A stretch of 64,000 nucleotides of DNA from Clarkia xantiana subsp. parviflora (Eukaryota > Streptophyta > Magnoliopsida > Myrtales > Onagraceae): positions 16,037,683-16,101,682 of the forward strand of contig JAPTYO010000015.1 in the NCBI GenBank assembly GCA_036873135.1, read 5' to 3'. Below, piece by piece: positions 1 to 10,004 of the stretch. Under the pieces are notes generated by a model. It made no database searches and was not told the DNA's origin. It was given only the letters and a program-made list of their open reading frames with translations. A program made the translations under genes and the position numbers. The stretch's first letter is position 1, and the number at the start of each line of letters is the position of its first letter.

Positions 1-1110
1 CTTATCACCAAGGAATCTTTTGGGATATGTAATTACACTAATCCCCAATCATTCTTCCAGCTCTTTGGGAATTCATTATTCCTTCTTCTTTGCAGGTAAT
101 TACTTCACCATTTCTAGAAACCATTTGTGTGTTCATAGTTTCTTCACCGTCGTAAACCTTAGGTGCATCCCGAAAGTTTCGTGTTTGATCCTTGACTTGT
201 TTTCAGAAATTGACACCACCAATCGACTCAGATCATCGCGAGGATTCCAGCGCCGCCTTCGAAATTGCCAGACGACGCCGGACGCGCCCTCACGCGCCGT
301 CGCGTGAGTATTGCCTTCCCGGCGCGTGTAACCCACGCGCCGCCTTCCTGTGCTCCGTTCGCCGCGGTCCTTACCTTTCTGAAATCGTCTCGACGAGTGG
401 AGTCCATTGTGATACTTTTCGTCACGTTTTGAGGTAGTCTGAAAACTCGATTTTACAGGACAGCTTCGACTTGATTTTTGAATGTTGCCGTATTGTTGTT
501 CGTCTGAGCTATTTGTCGTTGTTGTCGTATAGAGCTGCTCATTGGTGTTTGTATGTTGAATAATTGCTGGTTGGTTGTCGTTGCTATCGTCGTTAGTTCA
601 TGCCTTAGACGATTTTTTACCTCCGTAGATGGTTGTGGTAAAATTCCCCAATTTGGACATATTGTCCCCATTGCCTTCGCGTAAAGGCCTTTTGGTTGGT
701 GCGTGTAGTTTTTCCCTTAACGGGTTCGTTGGTTGACGGGAATTGCCAAACGTCCTTGGGAGTAGCCGTTTGTTGTCTTGATGCCTTAGAAAATTATTTT
801 TCCTAAGTGTTGTCGTGTTTGCTCCTCGCGGTTCGTCACGTTAGTCTCACCGTCTGCATGATAGCTTCTTAGGATTTTGGCCATTTTTGTTACACGTACC
901 AACTTTGCTATGCGCGTTGACTTGGCTACGCGGGTTGACTTTTGCTATGCGCGTTGACTTTTGCTATGCGCGTTGACTTGGCTACGCGCGTTGACTTTTG
1001 CTATGCGCGTTGACTTTTGCTACGCGCGTTGACTTTTGTTTGGTTCTTGAAGATTGTGAAGTCGTAGTAACTTCTTGCGGAACTCCTTTCTTTTTGATCG
1101 AATTGCCGCT
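1..1110 (+). other. Tat-C region between 3' LTR and antisense gene (leader)
   Basis: Homologous to 6,754-8,000 of Tat-B. It holds a stop-free stretch at 20-307 whose counterpart in Tat-B (6,773-7,060) is also open with the same length, but neither starts with ATG and substitutions look unselected. Tandem 18-19 bp units lie at 898-1,037. It probably serves as promoter/leader of the antisense gene, but I found no clear TATA box. Confidence 0.5.
898..1037 (+). repeat. Short tandem repeat, Tat-C leader
   Basis: About seven units of 18-19 bp built around TATGCGCGTTGACTT. The equivalent place in Tat-B (7,670-7,942) has a longer array of the same motif, so copy number differs between relatives. Confidence 0.8.
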
Positions 1111-3467
1111 ATAAGTAAGTCTACCACTCCTCTATCGCAGACTCCTTTTAATTTTGACGTTGAGGATGACTTGGAGGTAGACTTGGTTTTACCAGTAGAT
1201 AGTGTTTTGGACACTGATGAGGGTGTAGTTGCTGAGCCTTCTGTTGAGGCATCTCCTGTCGGAGAGACAGAGGTGTTGGTTAGATACTAAACTAACCGCT
1301 TGGATAGATCCCTGTTTACCCTGTATGCGAGTGCTTCCGGACTTGACCCTTGTGCAGAGGCCGTTTACCCCTTTGACGCACTCTGTGAGAGTAGTTTAGT
1401 AGATGCTACTCCTCCACCTGTAGATTTGTCCGTCGTGTATACATCTCACGTTAGAGAGGGTTTGCGGTTTCCCTATTGCTCTGACTTGATTGAGCTTTGT
1501 AGCGGTTATGGGATTTCCCCCTTAGATCTTGCGCCAACGGGATTCGGGTATGGACTTGCTTTAGAGTGCTGTTTCACAAGCAGTCCTGGCATTACTCTCC
1601 CACCCTCTTTCGCTGCTTCTATCAGCTTAAGAGTCCGGACTCCGCGGGATTGTGCAGTGTGAAAGTTCGCTGGCCGAACTTACAAGGTGATGGTTTTGAG
1701 GAACTTGGTCTTGGTGAAGCCAAGTGGGATTCTAGTTACCGATTGGTCGCCGCCGCGGATCGGTCTGCCGATCATTGGAGGCATCATTACTTTTTTGCTC
1801 ATGATGCGGGTACGACTTGGGACGTCGAGTATATTCGGAAATCTGATCGCGCGCCTGCTTTTCGGGAACTCTCCTTGCTGGATAGGGAGGTGATAAAGCA
1901 GATATATCACTGTCAGCGATCACGTGGTTTTACTTGTTCGCTGCGCGCATCTGATAAGGAGTTGGTCGATGTTGGGATTCATGTGCTCCCTTCTGCGGCT
2001 TCGGTATGTTAAGCATTTTTATAACTTTTTACCGTGTTGCACTGTAGGTTGGTTTGACGGAAAAAGATCGTCTTTGCAGACGGCAGCCGCTCGCAAGATT
2101 GCTTATAACGGAAGGATTGTTCCACCTCTTGCTCCTGGAGCATCGGCGGCTTCCGGACATGGAAAAGGTAGACGGTTTGAATAAACAATCTTCCTTGTGT
2201 ACTGTCTTAGTTGGGTTGTAACCTTGTGTGTTATTTGCAGGCCGCAAGACGCTTGTTACTGATCGCGTTGTTGCCGCTCCTGATTCTACCAAACGGTCCA
2301 CCACTGGGACGCGTTCTTCGAGCAGTTCGAAGCGCCCGAAGACTACTGTGACCGTTCCTACTCCTTCCTGTCATAAAGGAAAGGAAGTTGACGGTTGCAA
2401 GGATGCGCTGTCTACCCCCCGCTCGAAGGAGCGGTCCGAGGTGGAACGTGCTCTTCCTTCCAGTATAAGCTGGACACTTGACTGTGTGCTTTTGTGCGTT
2501 TTGTTTTTGGTTTTTGCATGACTCTAGTTGGTTTGCATGTAGTGCTCCCGCCACTTGGACGTGCGGATCTGCTTCGTCCTTTGGAAGGTGATAATTCGGA
2601 TGATAAGTGGATGCCATATGTGACAGGAGATCTTACTTTTCCCAAGAATTCCCAGCTGAGCATGCCAGAAGTTGGTGTGCGCGTTCTTCATCGATCCGTT
2701 CCTCCTGGTGATCGACTTGTTCGGCCCTCGAGTGACGAAGAGGCGCGAACCTTTGTTGAGAGATCGCTATCTGGATTCACTCCAGTGAGTATCTTTCTTT
2801 GCTTTGCTATGTTCGTTGTTTCCGAACATGTATGCTTATTGTCTTGTTGTTTTCAGGTTGTTTCTGATATGGTGCACATGGCCTCCTTCATGTTGGAGCT
2901 TGTCCAGGAGAAGCGTGCTATTGCTGATAAAGCTGCCGTTGTGTCAGGGAGCTTAAGGAAGCTAAGGATGAAGTGCGCCGTCTTTCTTTGAAGATGACGG
3001 ATTTTGATGCCCGTTATGATTCTGATCATGCCCGCCTTGTTCAGCTTGAATCTGAGAATGCTGCCATTGAGAAGGCGATTTCTGACAATGCGGGCAAGCA
3101 CAAGGTTGCCTGTCGGAAAGTACGCGAAGAGGAAATGAAGGCCGGCATTGAGGAGGGACTTGGAAAGTTCCCTTCTACTCCTTAGTTTGACAGCGCGGTT
3201 ATTGCTGCTGCTACGGCGAAGGCCGCTCCTATGCTCAGCGAGTTTGCTGAAGACTTTGTTCGTAGGGTGAGCATTCTTGCTCCTGGCTTTCCTTTTGACA
3301 GGTTAGGGCCGTATGCGGAGTTTGCGGTTGGGCAAGTTGCCGAGCTCCGTCGTTTGGATACTGCAACATCTCAGTTTGCATTTTTGTTTGGAGAAGACGG
3401 TGACGACACTAATGTGCAACTTCTGCCTGTTCCGCCCAGTCCTGTCAGAGATGATGGCATTCTTTGA
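1111..3467 (+). pseudogene. Tat-C antisense gene (multi-intron, decayed)
   Basis: Gene on the strand opposite gag. The start matching the ATG of Tat-B (8,001) is ATA here. Exon 1 encodes an acidic N-terminus and a domain with GLRFPYCSDLIELC resembling the plant putative gypsy-type transposon domain (PF04195, from memory). It contains a stop at 1,288 and a two-base insertion at 1,552. Next come a GWFDGK segment, a Ser/Thr-rich basic segment, a segment with PEVGVRVL, and a coiled coil ending FPFDRLGPYAEF. Introns with GT-AG ends: 2,168-2,240 (73 bp, phase 1), 2,463-2,542 (80 bp, phase 1), 2,785-2,856 (72 bp, phase 0). The last two recur at the same codons in Tat-B and Tat-D. The frame also changes near 2,003, as in Tat-D. 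A stop at 3,183 splits the last exon. Function unknown. Confidence 0.7.
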
Positions 3468-5309
3468 TCTGTGCCATCTTTTGGATATGTTGAACTCATT
3501 ACTGAGTCTGTTTGCCCCCCCGGCTTCTATGTTTAGAAACTTGTTGGAGTTGTTCCTTGATTGTTGCCTGTGATTTGTTCGCTTTGAACTACGTTGTTTG
3601 AACCTGCTTTATGCATAGCAGTTTGCATGATAACTTGTTAGTAATATTTCATACCGTTATCACTTACTTTTTTTTTTTAGTGTGGATGACTAGTGACGTA
3701 GACATAGTCCCCGCAACCGTGACCGATAGCAACTGCTTGATTGATGACTTGAGGTGTACTCAAGATTGCTTGCATGATGCATTACGCATGTTGCCCTTCT
3801 TTCCTGAATAGCTTTCCGCTATATATGTTGTAACTTGTCAAGTATTTCGCGTATAGCGACTTTCTTAACATGTAGTATATTTGAAAGGTGTTATCTTGGC
3901 TAAGCAAGATACTAGTTTATACCGTCTCTTAGTTCCACTCTAAGGCGACGTTGTACAAGACTCGACTTGTAAATTTTATGAGTTTTTAAACAGGGAGCGC
4001 ACCTGCCAGCGTGTATCAACCCGCGTTGGGGAAGCATACGTAAAAAAATTTGGGTTTATTGAAAAAATATTTGTGATACGTGATTTCTGCGTCCAGCGAC
4101 CACGTAACACGTTTTGAAAATATGTATTGTGATGCATGATTTCTGCGTCCAGGAATTATGCAACACAGTTTGAAAATCTGTAGTACGGAATTGTCATCTA
4201 ACAAGAGGACTTTTGCCGTAAAGTGTGAACCCTTGAACAAGAATTCATAGTATGGGATTGTCATCTAGCAAGAGGACGTTCTCCTTATAGAGTGAACCCT
4301 AAACAGGATATACACACTTATTGTAGCGTGGGGTCGTTGTCTGACAATAGAACTTCCGCCATTTATAGTATGGGGTGATCAGTCCCGTATTGTATTTGCC
4401 CGTCCTGTTCTGAATCCAGGGAATGGCTATGAACATGGGGATTTGCCTCTAACAAGAGATGTCACAACATATCATTTTTTAGAAGTAAACATGGGGTTTG
4501 TCTTTACGAAGAGGATACCTCAACATGCTACTTTTGATAGTAAATCTTGGTGTTAATCCAAGATATTGCTTGTAGTTGACGCCTTTGGGAAAGTCGTCAT
4601 TTTGATGGTAGACCTTGGTGTTATTCCAAGTTATTGCTTGTAACTGACGCCTTTGGAAAAGTCGTCATTTTGATGGTAGACCTTGGTGTTATTCCAAGGT
4701 ATTGCTTGTAGTTGACGCCTTTGGAAAAGTCGTCATTTTGATGGATAATTCGCAGGCTGTCATTGCGATATATAAGGTGACTGTGTACATAGCGCGATGG
4801 CTTTGTGTTGTCGGCACCTTCTTGAGATAGATGCCATTGTTATGAATGGAGAAATAAACTCCCTGAGTGCGGACGTGCAAGTATCATCCGTTATATGTGG
4901 TTGCAGCATGCTGTCTTTGAAAATATTTTGGGCTTAACTCCAAGTTTTTGATTCCATGATGACGCATTTTGATGTAGTCATTAATATGAGTAAGTTGTTG
5001 TTGATGATAAGCGTTGTCATAACGCGTAATAGAGTTTTTGCTTGCACATAATATCTTGGATTGTCGATGTAGATAATAAGCGCGTAGTTTTGTTACTTCG
5101 CGTTTAATCCAAAAATAGCGTGCAAGACATAGATATGTACCTACAAATGTAGATTGACTTTATTAGATACTTGCGCGTATTTACATTGTTTTTTCGAGAA
5201 GGCGTCAACCGATCATTCCTTCTTAAAACATGTAGATGCGATGATACTAGAAATACTTAGAATATAAATGCGCAAAGTAATCAGAAAGATAGTTATTTCT
5301 CCCGTCTCT
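3468..5309 (-). other. Tat-C 3' untranslated region
   Basis: Noncoding stretch between the convergent antisense gene and gag2. It shares blocks with Tat-B and Tat-D: a motif CCACTCTAAGGCGACGTTGT near 3,936, two or three diverged copies near 4,140-4,330 of the unit that forms the 66-bp array in Tat-B, and a three-copy 68-bp repeat at 4,540-4,743. No gene seen. Confidence 0.75.
4540..4743 (-). repeat. 68-bp tandem repeat, three copies
   Basis: Copies start at 4,540, 4,608 and 4,676. The second and third are nearly identical; the first is slightly diverged. It is a small local expansion in the 3' untranslated region of Tat-C. Confidence 0.9.
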
Positions 5310-5478
5310 TTATGGTTGGTTTGACGATGATGTCGTGGAGTCGGTTGCAACAAATCGCCTTAATGCGCCTAGCGCGATGCATTCTTCAATCTCCCATCTT
5401 AGTGGTAGACACATGTTTGTGTTGTGCCCCCAGGTTTTGTGGTACTTGCACAATTCCTTAATGTTGTTGCCCAAGAAA
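5310..5478 (-). pseudogene. Tat-C second gag-like domain, C-terminal part with zinc knuckle
   Basis: End of the reading frame that begins at 26,902 and is cut by Tat-B. Read on the minus strand it contains CKYHKTWGHNTNMC (CX2HX4HX4C) and a basic/acidic tail ending in an in-frame stop at 5,310. The uninterrupted equivalent is in Tat-D (33,650-34,006), where the residues on either side of the Tat-B insertion are contiguous. This proves that 25,499 and 5,478 were once adjacent. Confidence 0.85.
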
Positions 5479-5483
5479 GCTGT
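5479..5483. repeat. Target site duplication of Tat-B (left)
   Basis: GCTGT immediately left of the LTR; the same five bases follow the right LTR at 25,494-25,498. Confidence 0.95.
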
Positions 5484-6236
5484 TGTTGCGTCCGGGATGA
5501 ACAAGGTCGTGAGGACGCGTCTGTTCGCGTGGTTGTGCGGGCTTTTTTGGGCTGTAACCCTTCCGTCGGGAGGAGGTTGGGCCACTGACGAGTGTTCGGA
5601 TTTGCTCCCGTAAAGGTCTGTGACTCGGTTCGGCTGTGTCTCAAGAAGCGGTGGTCTGTGCGCAAATGCAGGCGTCTGGGCGGCGATTCCTGCACGAAGG
5701 ACCAATGCTAGCACGGAGAGGGGGGTGGTGCTAGCGGAGCCCTCTCCGATGCTTAAGTCACTATAAGGGCAAAAAGGTAATTCCTAGAGAGAGAATATTT
5801 CTAGAGAGAAGTCAGAGCTCAAAATACCAAAGTTGGGCTAATGAGAGAATGTGTGAAAATGGGTGGCCAAGGCCTCCTATTTATAGGCTTTCTTCGGACT
5901 GGACCCGGTTTTAAAGCGGTTTGATGACGGTTCAAGATCATGCGGTAACCGTCATCCATATTGGCAATGTGCGAACTTGACTTCTCTACGCGTAACGGTA
6001 ATCGCGGATACGAAAGTCACGCGATACCCGTAATGCAATCCGGACCTCGTCGAATTTGGGTAATTCGGCGAGGTCCGGATTGCCGCGCAACTCGGAGGTC
6101 CGGTCCGGACGCGCGTAAATGCGTTTCCGGACCGTTTTGATTCCTTAGGAGACGTTTTTAAACCGAGATGTAATTTTCGACATATTTACGAGGCCCGAAA
6201 CGTAAATACGAACCCGAATTGGACATTTATCCATCA
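5484..6236 (-). repeat. Tat-B 3' LTR
   Basis: Begins TGTTGCGTCC and ends CATTTATCCATCA on the plus strand. Compared with the right LTR it has 13 extra bases in the CpG-rich stretch near 6,090. A TATA-like CTATAAATAGG on the minus strand lies near 5,880. Confidence 0.95.
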
Positions 6237-6249
6237 CTTGCCCCCGAGT
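6237..6249 (-). other. Tat-B polypurine tract
   Basis: Minus-strand ACTCGGGGGCAAG abuts the 3' LTR, as expected of the plus-strand DNA primer. Confidence 0.85.
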
Positions 6250-8000
6250 CAAGTAACGTTTAGAACCTTTCTTGACTCTATTTTAAGTTAGGATACTTGT
6301 CCAATTTGAGTTTGACGCTAACCTTTCGATTTTGATCGTTGGTCGGACGCAAGCATCTTGATTTCGTCCGTCGTTTGATTTTCCGACCGAATGACTTTGT
6401 TTCCTGTCATCATGGTTAGTGCAATAGGAAATGTATATGCGCAAGTATGGTTATCGTCGGAGACATAGGCAATTGATAATACACTATGCGAGCATGCCTC
6501 TATCAATACGCATGCATAGGTAATGGTCACGGCAAGATCATAATTACGTAGTGCAGGAAATAGAAACCGTATACTTCTAAAACAACTAAGTGATTACCGA
6601 ATCATGAATCATGCGGTTGCAACGTACATGTAAAGTGGTGGGTTTGATACGTGCAATGTCAAGATATGCATAGGAGTAGATATTTTTAGAGGAGAGGGTA
6701 GAGTATACCGTAGGGGTTTAGGCTTGAATGTAGGTAAACTAATCCTTTAATCCTTATCAACAAAGCATCTCTTTGGGATATGTAAATACACACATCCCCA
6801 TTTATCCTTCCAGCACCTTGGGAGTTCATCATTCTATTTCCTTTGCAGATAATTCATTCACCCTTTCCCGAAATTGCTTTTGTGTTCAAAATTTCTTCGC
6901 CGTCGTGGAGCTTAGACACATTCTGACAGTTTCGAGTCTGATCTTTGGCTTGTTTTCAGAAGTTGACACCACCATTCGACTCGGTTCGTCCCAAGGATTC
7001 CAGCGCCGCCTTCGGAGCCACCAGGAGCCACCGGACGCACCCTCACGCGCCGCCGCGTGAGAAACACCTTCGCCGGAGCGTGTGGCCCACGCGCCGCCTT
7101 CCCGGCCTCGGCTCGTTGCGGTCCTTACCTTTCTGGAATCGTCTCGACGAGGGGAGTCCGTTGGGATAATTTCCGTCACGTTTTGAGGTAATTTGGAAAT
7201 TCGAAATTTCAGGACAGGTTCGACTTGAATGTCAATGTCACCGTATTGTTGTTCATTTGAGCTGTTTTTCGTTGTCGACATGTGGGACTGTTTGTTGATG
7301 CTTATATGTCGAGTAATTGCTGATTGATTGCAGTCATTATCGTCGTTTGTCCATTATTTAGGCGATTTTTCATTTCCGTGGATAGTCGATGTAGAATTCC
7401 CCGTTTGGATATAGAGCCCCCGTATCTTCGTGTAGAAGCTTTTTTGGTCGATATGCATAATTTTCCTTCTTGGCGGGTTTTTTGGTTGACGGGGATTGCC
7501 CAATAACTTTAGGCATAGTCACTTGTCGTCTTGACGCCTTAGAGAAAAATTTTCCTTAAGCGTTGCCGCGTTCGATCCTTACGGTTTGTCGCGTTAATTC
7601 CACCGTTTGCATGATAGCTCCTTAAGACGTTAGTCCCTCCTATGGTACGTACCAACTTTACTATGTGCATGGAACTTGGTTACGTGCGTTGACTTTTTGA
7701 TACGCGCGTTGACTTTTTGATACGCGCGTTGACTTTTGATACGCGTATTGACTTTTGATACACGTGTTGACTTTGATACGCGTATTGATGTTGATACGGG
7801 CGTTGCCTTTAATATGCGTGTTGATGTTGATACGCGCATTGATGTTGATATGCGCGTTAAATTTGATACGCGCATTGATGTTGATACGCGCGTTAACTTT
7901 GATACGCGCATTGATGTTGATACGCGCATTAACTTTTTGCAGGTTGTGAAGTCGTAGTAACTTCTTGCGGAATCCTCTTCCTTTCGACCGAGTTGTTGCT
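6250..8000 (+). other. Tat-B region between 3' LTR and antisense gene
   Basis: From 6,754 it matches 1-1,110 of Tat-C. A plausible 3' splice site TTTTTGCAG lies at 7,936-7,944 just before the antisense gene start, suggesting a leader intron. No convincing protein-coding gene; promoter not identified. Confidence 0.5.
7670..7942 (+). repeat. 18-19 bp tandem repeat, Tat-B leader
   Basis: About fourteen units of TTGATACGCGCGTTGACT and variants. The open frames it produces on both strands come from the period being close to a multiple of three and are not genes. Confidence 0.85.
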
Positions 8001-8189
8001 ATGAGTAAATCCTTCATTCTTACTCTGAACATTTTTGTGCATTTTGACATTCATAAAGGATAGCTTTTCGAACGGCTATATGTCTTTTGTGAATTCATAT
8101 TGCAGGTTGGTTTGCCGGAAAGAGTTCGTCACTTCATGCGGCGGCTTCGCGTATTGCTTCTCGTGCCGATCCGGCTTTGGTGACCCCTG

Positions 8190-8194
8190 CCCCC
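8190..8194. repeat. Target site duplication of Tat-A (left)
   Basis: CCCCC, repeated at 17,876-17,880. It is low complexity, but the Tat-B exon continues across the removed element, which confirms the site. Confidence 0.9.
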
Positions 8195-8911
8195 TGTTGG
8201 ATCACGGTGGAACTCCGGTACGGACTTTGACGGTAATCCTAGCTCCTTAGCTCCACGCAATCCTGCAAGAGGGGATAGACCGGGCGGTGACCCAGAATCC
8301 CTCTCCGATGCTTAAATGAGTATCTCGTATGACTGGCAAGAAGTAATCACAAAGGGTATTGAATTCAACGTAAGTGTTCTGAGGTGATCTCTTGCCCTTT
8401 TATAGGCGAAGAGATGCCTCAGGTACCTGGTGAACCGTTGGGGGTGGTTAGCCCGTATCCCGCATATCTCGGATGTGATCCCGCCTATCTAGGCCATGAT
8501 CTCGTGTATCTCGGCCACGCCCCGCGTATCTCGGCCACGCTCCGTGTATCTTAACCACGTTCCGCGTATCTTGGCCACGCCCCGCGTATCCTGGCCTTAT
8601 CCTCTGGTAACGAGTCCCGACTCCCGTCGGAGACTCCAGAGTTATCTCGTTGTGTCACCGCTCGGGGCCCCTCGTCATCGTGACAGGGCCAATCATTCTT
8701 AGGGATTCATCATCGGGGCCTACTTAAAGGCTTCTCATCGGGAGCTTCCAGCTCATCTGTCGGAACCGACTCTGTCGGGACCTTTCATCGTCGGGACTCC
8801 CTTCGTCGGGACCCTTCTCCTAGGTCATCTTGACCTTCGTTCGGGGCCTGGTGGGCCTGTTTGCCGTTTCCTCACCGTTAAAGGGCCTGACGGCTATAGT
8901 CGAACCCATCA
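8195..8911 (-). repeat. Tat-A 3' LTR
   Basis: TGTTGGATCACGG...CCCATCA. It contains about five imperfect 20-bp units (core GTATCTCGGCCACGC) at 8,503-8,600. Confidence 0.97.
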
Positions 8912-8923
8912 TTTGCCCCCAAG
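8912..8923 (-). other. Tat-A polypurine tract
   Basis: Minus-strand CTTGGGGGCAAA immediately upstream of the 3' LTR. Confidence 0.85.
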
Positions 8924-9301
8924 ACATGAGGGACTTTTAGTTCGTCGTGTCTTTCCACTCTCGACCTCCCGACCTCCCGATATTAGGATCGGGGATCTTT
9001 CCCTTGGCTCAGTCGCTCAATTACCAGTCTTCTCCTTCACGTTTCCTCAGTGCTTTGTGGATAACTGCCAAATCCAAGGGGACTCCTCGGTTCCCCAGTC
9101 ATCCATTGCAGTAGATAATGAGGTGACGTCATCAGTACCCGTGTCTGATTCTCCGTGTCTGCTTTTTCTGAAAAGTGCTTTTCAGGCTATTTCATCATTG
9201 CACCTGCTACCATTCCGCACGTTTCATCTCAACGGTCCAGATTAGAACGCTTCAACTTCGACGGTTCAGATTAAAGCGCCCCTTCGACTGTCCTCTTCGC
9301 C
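8924..9301 (+). promoter_or_regulatory. Upstream region of the Tat-A antisense gene
   Basis: No gene recognised; an open stretch at 8,913-9,245 has no family resemblance. Near 9,230-9,280 a short segment is repeated (AACGGTCCAGATTA / GACGGTTCAGATTA), which may be paired upstream elements. Inferred promoter region only from its position before the TATA box. Confidence 0.4.
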
Positions 9302-9308
9302 TATAAAT
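9302..9308 (+). promoter_or_regulatory. TATA box of the Tat-A antisense gene
   Basis: TATAAAT preceded by CTCTTCGCC, 105 bp before the ATG at 9,407. The 15 bases CTCTTCGCCTATAAA also occur in the LTR promoter on the opposite strand (17,363 region). Confidence 0.65.
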
Positions 9309-9406
9309 CCTCACCCAGGGTACAGTTTCCTCTTATCATCTACAAATTTTCGAAAGCTTTCTGCAACTCTTGAGACCTTAGTGTTTCTTCGGCCATCTTT
9401 CCGGCA

Positions 9407-9831
9407 ATGTCAGGTTCATTCTTCCAGCCTCCAATTATCATGTCAGGTAAGGATTTGTTCGCCTTCATCTTTTCTTAGTTTGATTGTAATTTTCCGGAAA
9501 AACCTAACGTCCCTTTCAATGGCTGATTTCAGACAGTGGGTCTGGTTTCGAGGGAAGGAAGCCTTTCAACTTCGACTATGTTCTGAACGAAATTTTCAGC
9601 ACTGCTTATGATGCAACTCTCCAGGAAGGATGTATCATTTCCACCAAAGAAGCCGATGCTCAAGGCCGGAAATGCATACCACAAGTTCAGAGTGAAGAGG
9701 AGCTACTTCTTCATCGGAAACTCCTCGATCCCATGACCCCGATAGCCAATCCTCCAGCGGCTGACCCTGTGGAGCCTTCTGCCATAGACCTTGCGGACCC
9801 TGTTCCCGTTGATGCCGCTAACAAGGATTAG
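9407..9831 (+). CDS. Tat-A antisense gene: small spliced protein of unknown function
   Basis: Two-exon gene antisense to gag-pol, too broken up to show as one frame. Exon 1 is 9,407-9,446 (40 bases), the intron 9,447-9,532 (86 bp, GTAAGG...TTTCAG, phase 1) and exon 2 9,533-9,831. Joined, they give 339 bases, an uninterrupted 112-residue protein ending in TAG. The N-terminus MSGSFFQPPIIMSDSGSGF is followed by a charged central part and a Pro/Ala/Asp-rich C-terminus; no membrane segment or known motif is seen. A TATA box sits 105 bp upstream. Tat-E has the same layout (short exon 1, 88-bp phase-1 intron, TATA about 100 bp upstream). Extra antisense reading frames are known in Tat elements, so the type is not new, but this product is unassigned to me. 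Confidence 0.65.
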
Positions 9832-10004
9832 GCCTAATTGCTTATCGCTAGAATCTTTGTATTCTCCTCCTTTTGTAATCATCGGGCCTTCGAGCCCCAT
9901 TAATATCAGACTTTCTTAGTTCCGATTCTTTCATTGCACTTCTCCCAGTGGCTTTACTATACTTTCTTAAGTCGAAACCTCGATACTTAAGATACTCTCG
10001 TACA
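9832..10004. other. 3' flank of the Tat-A antisense gene
   Basis: AT-rich; includes TTTTGTAATC and ATTAATATC near 9,870-9,905, which could be part of a plant poly(A) region. Leads directly into the tandem array. Confidence 0.35.

Noticed and set aside
5310..5714. 134-codon frame running from Tat-C gag2 into the Tat-B LTR
   Set aside because: A chance join across the insertion point; only 5,310-5,478 is original coding sequence.
7630..8050. Open frames with repeated DTRIDV or NARI residues
   Set aside because: Artefacts of the 18-19 bp repeat whose period is near a multiple of three.
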